Under the pieces are notes generated by a model. It was given only the letters and a program-made list of their open reading frames with translations. It searched no databases and was not told the DNA's origin. Shown here piece by piece: positions 1 to 6,754 of a stretch of DNA of 16,465 nucleotides. This DNA comes from JAHHLP01 sp041609895. Its GTDB lineage: Bacteria; Bacteroidota; Rhodothermia; Rhodothermales; JABDKH01. A program made the translations under genes and the position numbers. Within the stretch, counting starts at the first letter, position 1. Each line of letters opens with the position of its first letter. The stretch spans positions 1-16,465 of the forward strand of contig JBFIPX010000060.1 in the NCBI GenBank assembly GCA_041609895.1, in the 5' to 3' direction.

Positions 1-1
1 C

Positions 2-115
2 CTGCCCAATCCGACCTACGGATCATGGGAGAGAACGATCAACGGGGAGGCCGGAGCTCAATATCGGGGCGACCGAATCCGTGCAAAGATCGGGGCGTTG
101 AGATCGAAAGAGTAG
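2..115 (+). CDS. 3' end of an unidentified rightward gene (partial)
   Basis: The frame beginning at base 2 is open for 37 codons and ends at TAG 113-115. The start lies beyond the left edge. The residues (N-P-T-Y-G-S-W-E near the beginning, then Y-R-G-D-R-I-R-A-K-I-G-A-L) are balanced and could be the last strands of a beta-rich protein. They do not end in the aromatic residue usual for outer-membrane barrels. The fragment is too short to name. It is called a gene end only because it is open to the edge, has plausible composition and is followed by about 180 bases without a gene. Confidence 0.4.
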   Translation: MPNPTYGSWERTINGEAGAQYRGDRIRAKIGALRSKE

Positions 116-296
116 CTCCGACGGATTGTCCATTCTGAGAATCGGGTCTCGCTGTGTTGGCGACGAAGCGGTTACGGTCCCGCAACGAGCCACACCGCTG
201 ATTCATCTTGACGACGGATTGTCACAACGTCTTTCGGATAAACGTCCGATCCCGCTGGAAGACCCTTGCCAATAGAGAATGCCGCTTCCCACGGTC

Positions 297-1103
297 CTAG
301 GCGCCAAGACCCCGAATTCTTGCTACAATCGAGGCCACAATGAAGGCTCCAGCTTGAACGAGAATGATGGTCGCTCCACTGGGTATGTCGGCGAAGTAGG
401 AAATGACCAAGCCTGTCAACGCTGTCAACACTCCGAGAGCGATGGCCGTCACGGTCGTGGTCACAAATCGCGCAGTGATCAGGCGCGATGACGCGGCCGG
501 CAGCACGAGGAAGGCTGCGACCAGCAAGATTCCGACGAGCTTGACAGACACCACAATCGAAACGGCAAGAAGTACTGACAGCAAGTAGTCGTCTGTGCGC
601 ACTGCCAGACGATCCGACTTGGCAAGTTCTGCGTCGAACGTCGCGTACGCCCATCGCGACCACCACCTCGACGTCAATGCGCAGGCTAGCACGAGGGCGC
701 CCGCCAGCAGTATGTCGGTCCACGTCACCATGAGAACAGAACCGAACAGGTAGGTGAATGCATCGACGTTGTTTCGGCCGAGGGATATGAAGACGACGCC
801 TAGCGCCATGGATACCGCAAAGAATATCCCCACTGCCGTGTCTCCCGACAGAATCGTTGAGTCGCGGATCCAGTTGATGCCTGCCGCGACGGCCACCGTG
901 AACGGGACCGCAACCCACAGCGGTTCAGCCTGTAGGAGCAGTCCCAATGCGACACCTCCAAAGGCAGCGTGGGCCAGGCCGCTACCCAGAAAACTGAGTC
1001 GACGCTGTACGACGAATACGCCGAAGTAGCTCGCGAGTGCTCCAACGAGAGCACCGGCGATCAAGGCGCGCTGCATGAATGGCAGTTCCAGCAATTCGAT
1101 CAC
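297..1103 (-). CDS. Metal ABC transporter permease, ABC-3 (ZnuB/MntB/TroB) family
   Basis: This 268-residue integral membrane protein would form the inner-membrane channel of a zinc- or manganese-type uptake system. It has about eight hydrophobic segments across its length. The family hallmarks are present: an N-terminal G-x-L-x-G-x-L-A-S-Y-F-G-V-F-V-V-Q-R-R-L-S-F-L-G block, then G-S-G-L-A-H-A-A-F-G-G-V, then K-L-V-G-I-L-L-V-A-A-F-L-V-L-P-A-A in the C-terminal half, then D-I-P-S-G-A-T-I-I-L. Length is normal for the family. Its ATG overlaps the end of the upstream ATPase gene by four bases (ATGA), indicating translational coupling in a three-gene leftward operon whose last gene this is. Zinc is the default guess, but the family also carries Mn and Fe, so no symbol is given. 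Confidence 0.93.
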   Translation of the reverse strand: MIELLELPFMQRALIAGALVGALASYFGVFVVQRRLSFLGSGLAHAAFGGVALGLLLQAEPLWVAVPFTVAVAAGINWIRDSTILSGDTAVGIFFAVSMALGVVFISLGRNNVDAFTYLFGSVLMVTWTDILLAGALVLACALTSRWWSRWAYATFDAELAKSDRLAVRTDDYLLSVLLAVSIVVSVKLVGILLVAAFLVLPAASSRLITARFVTTTVTAIALGVLTALTGLVISYFADIPSGATIILVQAGAFIVASIVARIRGLGA

Positions 1104-1849
1104 GTGTGCTCACCTCCATAGATCCCGTGAGCGTGTCCAACGTGGCCGAAGGCTTCCCGCAGACCTTGCTCTGTCAAAGCAGCGTCCGGCGGGCCGTACG
1201 CAAGCTGGCGACTCTTGAGAAGTAAGATGTGCGTCGCGTGGTGAAAGGCTGCTTCCCAATCGTGGGTCACCATCAGGATGGTCAACTCGTTGTCTTCCCT
1301 ATACCGGTCTAACACTTCGTAGAAGTCGGCTTCACCCGCAACGTCAACGCCGGTCGCCGGCTCGTCCAGCAGAACCAGTCGCGGACTCCGGACAAGGCTG
1401 CGGGCGAGGTACACCCGCTGCAACTCACCGCCGGACAACGTGCCTATGCGACGACGAGACAGGTGGTCCGCGCCAACGCGGCGCAAGGCATCCTCAGCTT
1501 GCATTGCCAAAGTCTTGCTCAGGTGTGCGGGCCAACGACGCAGGATGCCGCTTGCCACCAGATCTATCGAAAGAGCCGGAAAGGTTCGGTCAAAAGTCTT
1601 TATCTGAGGGACATAGCCAATCTGTTGCGGATTTAGCCGTCCTGGCTTTTCGCCAAACACACGCACTTCACCCGACGTGGGACGGATGACCCCGAGGATC
1701 GTCTTGATCAATGTCGATTTGCCGGAGCCGTTCGGACCAAGCACAGCCACGAAGTCACCCACATTGATCGTGAACGACAAATTCGAGATAGCGGTGTGGC
1801 CCCCAAAGCTCACACTGAGGTTCATTGTCTCGACCGCGACGTTAACCAT
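1100..1849 (-). CDS. Metal ABC transporter ATP-binding protein (ZnuC/MntA-type)
   Basis: A 249-residue cytoplasmic ATPase that would power the neighbouring permease. Numbering from the GTG at 1852: Walker A G-P-N-G-S-G-K-S-T at 39-47, Q-loop V-P-Q at 81-83, signature L-S-G-G-E at 139-143, Walker B with L-L-D-E-P at 161-165, H-loop T-H-D at 196-198. The C-terminus is short and His-rich (H237, H240, H242, H249), a frequent trait of zinc/manganese ABC ATPases. Two adjacent starts exist, GTG 1852-1850 and ATG 1849-1847. I chose ATG because a GGAG lies seven bases before it (four before GTG). That ATG overlaps the upstream stop as TGATG. The protein is complete and all catalytic motifs are intact. 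Confidence 0.93.
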   Translation of the reverse strand: MVNVAVETMNLSVSFGGHTAISNLSFTINVGDFVAVLGPNGSGKSTLIKTILGVIRPTSGEVRVFGEKPGRLNPQQIGYVPQIKTFDRTFPALSIDLVASGILRRWPAHLSKTLAMQAEDALRRVGADHLSRRRIGTLSGGELQRVYLARSLVRSPRLVLLDEPATGVDVAGEADFYEVLDRYREDNELTILMVTHDWEAAFHHATHILLLKSRQLAYGPPDAALTEQGLREAFGHVGHAHGIYGGEHT

Positions 1850-2727
1850 CACGAATCTCCCAGTAACTGTTGAAGGTTGTAGCGCATCAGCTCATCGTAC
1901 GATTGCCGGCCTGTGGATCCGCCCACCGGGTCAATCATGATGACTCGAGTCTTCAGCATTTCGGCCACCATCCGGCTGGCAGCCTGGCTTTCATTCGCTT
2001 CAGTCACAACGCCTGCTATCTGCGTCCGGGACGACTCGAGTCGATGTACCGCGTCTGTGATTTGTCGGGGGCTGGAATCGACGGCGCCGCTGCGACCGAG
2101 AATGGCAGCCACCTGGAAGTCATATCTCCGCGCGAAATAACCGAAGAAAGGTGTCGCGAGAACTAATGTTTTCGGAGCATTCTGACGCAGTCGATGACCT
2201 ATCGTGCTGTCGAGGCGGGAGAGCTCTCCCATCAAGGAGTCCGCGGCGGCACTGAATCGTGAACATCGCTCGGGGAGAATCGGGCAAAGCGCGGAGGGAA
2301 GTCTCGCTACGGCGGCGCGCAGCGCAACGGGGTCCAGCCAGAAGTGCGGATCTGGAGATTCCGGCGCAGACCACGGGTAGTACCGGAGCGAATCCGGCAC
2401 CAGACTCAATAGCTCGAGCGACTCCACATTGGCCAGGCGCGTCGCCCATCGGTCGAGGTGCCGGGATGCGTAAACGACGAGAACGGCGTCCAGCGCCGCT
2501 CGGGCGTCGGAGGGCACCGGCTCGTATGAGTGCGGTGAACTGCCCGGGTCAAGAAGCCGCCTCACTTCTACGGACGGCGACACGATATCTTCCACCACGT
2601 ACTGAATCACTGGCAGTGTCGTGTAGATTATCGGCCTACGGTCCTCGTCGGAATCGGGCTTCTGACACCCGAGAAAGACGACGAAAGCGCTGACCAGGGT
2701 CAGCAGGGTGATGGGAGTGCGGTGCAC
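1849..2727 (-). CDS. Metal ABC transporter substrate-binding lipoprotein (ZnuA/TroA, cluster A-I)
   Basis: First gene of the metal-uptake operon and its likely periplasmic metal-capture component. From GTG 2727-2725 the product is 292 residues: a hydrophobic segment at 6-19 and a lipobox ending V-F-L-G-C with C21 as the lipidation site. Family motifs are P-H-S-Y-E-P (H66), D-P-H-F-W-L-D-P (H128), F-F-G-Y-F-A-R-R-Y at 194-202, T-E-A-N-E-S at 242-247 and I-D-P-V-G-G (D266). In canonical ZnuA/MntC proteins the residue two before the F/Y-x-G-Y-F block is a His or Glu ligand; here it is T192. The His-rich loop of many ZnuA proteins is also absent. The start is uncertain: no Shine-Dalgarno is visible, and an in-frame ATG at 2808 would push the signal peptide 27 residues inward. 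Confidence 0.88.
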   Translation of the reverse strand: MHRTPITLLTLVSAFVVFLGCQKPDSDEDRRPIIYTTLPVIQYVVEDIVSPSVEVRRLLDPGSSPHSYEPVPSDARAALDAVLVVYASRHLDRWATRLANVESLELLSLVPDSLRYYPWSAPESPDPHFWLDPVALRAAVARLPSALCPILPERCSRFSAAADSLMGELSRLDSTIGHRLRQNAPKTLVLATPFFGYFARRYDFQVAAILGRSGAVDSSPRQITDAVHRLESSRTQIAGVVTEANESQAASRMVAEMLKTRVIMIDPVGGSTGRQSYDELMRYNLQQLLGDS

Positions 2728-2832
2728 AGAGCAGACGTTGAGCAGGAGACGCGTGCATGGTGGAGGCGAGGCGCAAGTTATCGAACGCAGGCCAGATATT
2801 TCGGGCATTGTCGGTCAATTTGTGATGACGAT

Positions 2833-2846
2833 GCAACCCCTGTTGC
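2833..2846. promoter_or_regulatory. Inverted repeat GCAAC-N4-GTTGC between the divergent metal-uptake and receptor genes
   Basis: GCAAC at 2833-2837 and GTTGC at 2842-2846 are perfect inverted arms separated by CCCT. The site lies in the roughly 160-base divergent region between the substrate-binding lipoprotein gene and the receptor gene. Its placement would suit a Fur/Zur-family operator controlling both sides. The arms are only five bases each, no second copy is seen, and I cannot match it confidently to a known consensus, so the function is inferred from context. Confidence 0.3.
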
Positions 2847-2851
2847 GGAGG

Positions 2852-2878
2852 TTGGCAAGCCTCGGGCCGATGTATATT
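2852..2878 (+). promoter_or_regulatory. Possible promoter for the receptor gene
   Basis: TTGGCA (2852-2857) and TATATT (2873-2878) are separated by 15 bases, a short spacing for a sigma-70-type promoter. Transcription from it would begin about at 2885, almost on the ATG at 2887, giving a nearly leaderless message. This fits the lack of any ribosome binding site there but is weak evidence on its own. Confidence 0.25.
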
Positions 2879-2886
2879 GCGCATGC

Positions 2887-5109
2887 ATGAATCCCACCGG
2901 TCCCACGTTGAGCCACTACCTTCGTACCTCATGGCGATCGCCTCTGTTGCCGGCGATCGCTTATCTCGTAATGCACTACTCGGTCTACGGCCAAGGGCTT
3001 GTAAGCGGAGTCGTAGTCGATGGTCCGTCGCGCACACCGATTGAGGGCGTCACCGTTGTGCTTGCAGGGACCCTCTTCGGAACGGTAACCGGACCCGACG
3101 GCACATTCTCGCTCGGACCAGTATCTGATGGTGAGTACAAGCTACGAGTGATTCGTGCGGGCTATGAACCCGTTGAGATAGCCGCGGTAGTGCCCGGCAG
3201 TCGAATCGTTTTACAACTGGGCAAGGAGCGACCTGATCTTCCCGCCGATGCGCACGGTGTCTTCGCTGCACCATTTCGAAAGGGAGAGTTTCCCGCGCGT
3301 GGAGATCCGATTCTCGGCGCGATATCCTCAGCACCGACTCGCGTACCGGGGGTCACGGCGCGGCACTATGGTTTGGCTTTTCTGGATCCGATGGTCCGGG
3401 GTTTTGCGGAGGGTCGAAGCCGTTTGACTTACGGCGATTTCCTAACAGCGACGCATGAAGTACCGGGTGTTGGTCGGATTGACTTGCACTCGCGCGATGG
3501 CGCCGGAGGAGCCGCCTATTACGGAGGTGTGCCCTTGACCGGCCTCCCCGTCCAGTCTCTGCTCTGGTGGCCGACCAATGAAAGCGACCCTCCTATAGGC
3601 GGGACGGCGGTTGTTGAAGGCGGATACCAAACAAATCTCGACGCGTTTCACACCTCGGGAGATTACCTCGGGCGTATCGATGGCACCCGATATCGTTTGA
3701 TTGCGTCCCACGCGCAGAGTTCGGACTACAAGGGCGCGTCGGGTGAATCAGTCGAAGCTTCGTACAAGCGAAGCTCAGGACGGATAACCGTGGATCACCA
3801 GTTTGCCAAGGGAGGATCCGTTCGTTTCGCTGGAGAGGTTTCGGAGGCCAGGTCTGTCTCGATACCTGGCGCCCAGGGTGCCCTCGATTTTGGGCGCCTC
3901 CTAGGCGCATCGGCCGCATTTCAGATCTCGCCGGAGCGAAATCTGCTGCGTCGGTTGTCCGGCAATCTTAGCATCTCCCAGTCCGAAGTAACCATCGATC
4001 AATTCGCGTCCGATGCCGTGTTGGGGGACGCTATGACAAGGTCCGTCGGCGCCGTTTTGGCGGTTGACCTGTTTCATCCGCGGCTGGAAACAGCCCAAGC
4101 AGGAATCCGGCTTGGTCACGTTGGACTAGAGGGTAAGATCCAGTCACCGGGCAGCAACTCTCTGTCATTCTTCTGGCCCGACGTAAGCGTCTTTTCGAGC
4201 GAGGCCTTCGTTACCGCATCTCTGCGCAGCCTCACGACGCGAGCGGCAATTACCGGTCGGGCAGGATTTGCCCGATTCAAGCCGGATAGTTCGCTCTCCG
4301 GCGGATCAGCCTCGTTGCCCGAAAGGACAGATCTCGTCGGAAGCCTGGCGGCGACCATGAGGTACAGGCGAGATCAGAATCTCAGCCTGTCGATCGGCCT
4401 TTACGTGATTCGCCGAGCGCCGTCGCCTCTTCAGCGTTACTCTGCCCCGCATCTGCCAGTGGACGGTGTGCGAACGATTGTGGTTGCGGGAGATCCAGCT
4501 CTGGATCCAGAATGGACCTACACTTTTGACTCCGGCTTCACGGCGAGAATCCGAAAAGTGAGGCTCGAACTCCGACCGTTCGTTTCTGTTGTACGCGACT
4601 TCATTGGCCCGGGACCGGCGGATGGTGACGTCGCCCCCGGCGGGGAAACATGGGTCTACCGTAACGGAGCAGCAACCTTCTGGGGTTACGAACTTTCCGC
4701 CTCATATTCGCCCATTCCATTCGTTTCCGTGTCCGGACACTTGGATTACACCCGCGCCACTGACCTGGAGCTGAACGAAGCCATACCTGGAATCCCACCT
4801 TTTTCCGGGCGCCTTGACGTCACTGCATCCTCGCCCGACGAGCGGCTGCTGCTGGAGGTGTCGTCCGAGTTCTCGTTGAAGACGGGTCGGGTGGCTGTGC
4901 AACGCGGAGAACTTGCCGGTGGAGGCCACCTGCTCTTTCATTGGTGGCTCGGCCTCCCTTTGCGAGCCAACGTGATATTGCGTGTGGGGGTCTTCAACCT
5001 GTTCAACACGTCTTTTGAACCGCAACCCGGTCTCTTCAATCGCGAGAACGACATGAGGATACCGGGTCCGGGACGATCGTGGCTTTTCTCCCTTAGGGTG
5101 ACGGCCTAG
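2887..5109 (+). CDS. TonB-dependent-receptor-like outer-membrane protein with N-terminal carboxypeptidase-regulatory-like domain
   Basis: A 740-residue predicted outer-membrane protein. Residues 1-35 form a signal peptide (hydrophobic stretch L-L-P-A-I-A-Y-L-V-M, cleavage likely before Q36). Residues 38 to about 105 are a CarboxypepD_reg-like Ig fold (V-S-G-V-V-V-D ... G-V-T-V-V-L-A-G ... T-G-P-D-G-T-F-S-L). Next comes a divergent plug-like stretch (P-M-V-R-G-F-A-E-G-R; R-I-D-L-H-S-R-D-G-A-G-G-A-A-Y-Y-G-G-V). The rest is a long run of alternating strands. The end reads V-F-N-L-F-N-T ... I-P-G-P-G-R-S-W-L-F-S-L-R-V, typical of receptor C-termini. I see no clear TonB box. ATG 2887 was chosen because it begins the signal peptide; the frame is open 55 codons further upstream, but that extension is not signal-like. 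Divergence from the metal ABC operon suggests a metal or metal-chelate substrate. Confidence 0.8.
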   Translation: MNPTGPTLSHYLRTSWRSPLLPAIAYLVMHYSVYGQGLVSGVVVDGPSRTPIEGVTVVLAGTLFGTVTGPDGTFSLGPVSDGEYKLRVIRAGYEPVEIAAVVPGSRIVLQLGKERPDLPADAHGVFAAPFRKGEFPARGDPILGAISSAPTRVPGVTARHYGLAFLDPMVRGFAEGRSRLTYGDFLTATHEVPGVGRIDLHSRDGAGGAAYYGGVPLTGLPVQSLLWWPTNESDPPIGGTAVVEGGYQTNLDAFHTSGDYLGRIDGTRYRLIASHAQSSDYKGASGESVEASYKRSSGRITVDHQFAKGGSVRFAGEVSEARSVSIPGAQGALDFGRLLGASAAFQISPERNLLRRLSGNLSISQSEVTIDQFASDAVLGDAMTRSVGAVLAVDLFHPRLETAQAGIRLGHVGLEGKIQSPGSNSLSFFWPDVSVFSSEAFVTASLRSLTTRAAITGRAGFARFKPDSSLSGGSASLPERTDLVGSLAATMRYRRDQNLSLSIGLYVIRRAPSPLQRYSAPHLPVDGVRTIVVAGDPALDPEWTYTFDSGFTARIRKVRLELRPFVSVVRDFIGPGPADGDVAPGGETWVYRNGAATFWGYELSASYSPIPFVSVSGHLDYTRATDLELNEAIPGIPPFSGRLDVTASSPDERLLLEVSSEFSLKTGRVAVQRGELAGGGHLLFHWWLGLPLRANVILRVGVFNLFNTSFEPQPGLFNRENDMRIPGPGRSWLFSLRVTA

Positions 5110-5162
5110 GTCGATCGTGGCGAATTGTCGTTGGACATGTCCTCTCGGGCATCCGGCGCTGG

Positions 5163-6149
5163 TTACCGAAGTTCGGCCGCAATACGCTCCACCGTTTCTC
5201 GGAATGGCCGATACGTGCAGCCGAGTTCGCTTACCGACTTGGAGTTGTCATACCGGTACGTTCGGGACGACTGCCTGATGTTGCTGCGAGTGATAAGGGG
5301 CCGAAATCCAAAGATCTGTCCAGCCAGCTCGATCACGCTTGCCGCCATGATCGCAAGCTTCGGAGGGATGGTCCGAGTCGGCGCCTCCACGCCAAACACG
5401 TCGGCAATCGTACCTATGATCTCTCTCCATGACAGGTTTTCACTCCCCAGGATGTACTTCTCGCCCGTTCGACCCGTGCTCATAGCCTTGAGATGACCCT
5501 CCGCGACATCGAGAGCATCAGCCACCATGTTACCTCCTTGCGGAATGCCAGGCAGTTTACCGCGCCGAACACGGTCTACTACCTCACGCGTGTTCTCACC
5601 TGCGCGTCCGGTGCCGAATATCAGCGAGGGATTTACCATGACTGCATCGAGTCCTTCAGCGATCCCGCGGTACACCTCCAACTCTGCCATCCACTTGGAG
5701 CGACCATAAATTGAATTGACAGGAGATTCTTTCCACTGCGTTTGTTCGGTGATCAGGCCCTGAGGATCAGCCGGCTTTCCAAGAGCGGCAATGCTCGACG
5801 TGTGCGTCACCCTTTCGACCCCTTCGTGCAACGCAGCGTCCACGACCACGGCCGTCCCCTGAACGTTGACGCGCATGATCTCTTTCTCTTCGCCCCTGGT
5901 CCCATAGCCGATTCGCGCGGCCACATGATAGACGTATCGCGCACCGCGCATCGCCTCCTCTACCGCAGGGCGGTCAGTCACATCACCGATAACGTGATCG
6001 ATGTCGTTGGCGATTGGATTCAGGAGATCCAGCTTTGAATGCTCGCGCCTTAGGATGCGTACCGAGTCGCCTCTACCAACGAGGAGTTTGACCACCTCCG
6101 AACCGAGTAGGCCCGTCGCGCCGGTAACCAGTGTGAGATCTGATTCCAT
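5163..6149 (-). CDS. NAD(P)-dependent epimerase/dehydratase family protein (extended SDR, dihydroflavonol-4-reductase-like)
   Basis: A 328-residue extended short-chain dehydrogenase/reductase. The dinucleotide-binding motif T-G-A-T-G-L-L-G spans 9-16, with D56 in I-G-D-V-T-D. The active-site region is S118/S119 in T-S-S-I-A-A-L-G and Y148-x-x-x-K152 in Y-G-R-S-K-W. Later motifs V-N-P-S-L-I-F-G-T-G and Y-I-L-G-S-E-N-L-S fit the subgroup of dihydroflavonol-4-reductase-like and hopanoid-associated sugar epimerases, so a nucleoside-sugar or sterol/lipid-like substrate is possible; the substrate cannot be read from the sequence. It begins five bases after the biotin carrier gene, with GGAG eight bases before its ATG inside the end of that gene, so the two are probably cotranscribed. 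It converges on the receptor gene across 53 bases. Confidence 0.88.
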   Translation of the reverse strand: MESDLTLVTGATGLLGSEVVKLLVGRGDSVRILRREHSKLDLLNPIANDIDHVIGDVTDRPAVEEAMRGARYVYHVAARIGYGTRGEEKEIMRVNVQGTAVVVDAALHEGVERVTHTSSIAALGKPADPQGLITEQTQWKESPVNSIYGRSKWMAELEVYRGIAEGLDAVMVNPSLIFGTGRAGENTREVVDRVRRGKLPGIPQGGNMVADALDVAEGHLKAMSTGRTGEKYILGSENLSWREIIGTIADVFGVEAPTRTIPPKLAIMAASVIELAGQIFGFRPLITRSNIRQSSRTYRYDNSKSVSELGCTYRPFRETVERIAAELR

Positions 6150-6154
6150 CGCGG

Positions 6155-6670
6155 CTACTCCAGTTCGACCAGAAGATCGTTCTTTGTCACGGCGTCGCCT
6201 GCTGAAACGTGAACAACTTTGACAACGCCATCTGTCGAAGCGCGAATTTCGTTTTCCATCTTCATGGCCTCCAACACCAGCAGTCCGTCTCCCTTACTCA
6301 CCGGGCGGCCCGCTTCGACCAGGGTCTCCAGAACCAGGCCGGGCATGGGCGCACGTACGACCCTGTCGGCCGCATCGTCGGCTCCGCTCATGCCTACCTG
6401 CTCCAAAAGAAGGTCTCGATCGGTCCATACCTGAACCCGAGCGGCCTTGCCGTTGATCGCCGCCAGAGACTCTTTACTGGATTGCACGGAATTCGGAATA
6501 TGGATGGAATGGCTTTGCCTGTCGAGCAGCAGGTGATACCATCCATCTGAGATCTCGGTCAACGAGTAGGGGGTCTTTCGACCCTCAACCTCTACGTAAT
6601 CTTCCCCAAGGGTAAGATCGACCTCTTGATCATTGATTCGGACGCGGAACCGGCGGTCCGTCTTTGCCAT
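6155..6670 (-). CDS. Biotin carboxyl carrier protein / biotin-lipoyl attachment domain protein
   Basis: A 171-residue protein whose last 70 residues are a biotinyl domain: A-P-M-P-G at 107-111 and E-A-M-K-M-E-N-E at 134-141, with K137 the expected biotinylated lysine, followed by V-x-A-G-D-A-V at the second half-repeat. Residues 1 to about 90 form a small beta-rich N-terminal region seen in carrier subunits of acyl-CoA carboxylases in Bacteroidota. It would carry CO2 between a biotin carboxylase and a carboxyltransferase, neither of which is in this window, so the partner enzyme (acetyl-, propionyl- or methylcrotonyl-CoA carboxylase, or a decarboxylase) is unknown. It is the first gene of a leftward pair with the epimerase, and GGATG lies just before the ATG. 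Confidence 0.9.
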   Translation of the reverse strand: MAKTDRRFRVRINDQEVDLTLGEDYVEVEGRKTPYSLTEISDGWYHLLLDRQSHSIHIPNSVQSSKESLAAINGKAARVQVWTDRDLLLEQVGMSGADDAADRVVRAPMPGLVLETLVEAGRPVSKGDGLLVLEAMKMENEIRASTDGVVKVVHVSAGDAVTKNDLLVELE

Positions 6671-6699
6671 AGCTCATCCGTTGGATTTTGTGACACCGA

Positions 6700-6707
6700 C
6701 AAAAATA
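6700..6707 (-). promoter_or_regulatory. TATTTTTG element, candidate -7 box for the biotin carrier-epimerase pair
   Basis: On the minus strand the bases read TATTTTTG, an exact fit to the Bacteroidota -7 consensus TAnnTTTG. A start of transcription a few bases downstream would leave a leader of about 20-25 bases before the ATG at 6670. No clear TTG-type -33 element is seen at the expected distance, which lowers confidence. It lies in the 84-base divergent gap with the transferase gene. Confidence 0.4.
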
Positions 6708-6754
6708 CGACCTGTTTGATCTGTAATGGGCGGCGATCCTCCCAATGTCAGCTA

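Noticed and set aside
234..249. TCGGA-TAAACG-TCCGA hairpin as a terminator for the metal operon
   Set aside because: The stem is only five base pairs and no T-run follows on either strand.
172..918. Long leftward open frame overlapping the permease gene
   Set aside because: It is Arg/His/Ser-rich with no family features and lies in another frame of a clearly conserved permease.
2636..2754. Frameshift at the start of the metal-binding lipoprotein (an ATG in another frame at 2754)
   Set aside because: The other frame from that ATG is His/Pro/Arg-rich and has no signal peptide, so a shift there would not improve the gene.
2728..2808. 27-codon N-terminal extension of the metal-binding lipoprotein
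   Set aside because: It would place the lipobox at residue 48 instead of the normal position, and there is no ribosome site before the ATG at 2808. Not excluded outright, because the GTG start also lacks one.
5133..5142. GGACATGTCC palindrome between the convergent receptor and epimerase genes
   Set aside because: It has no loop and no T-run, so it is not a terminator, and a ten-base palindrome is expected by chance in a window of this size.
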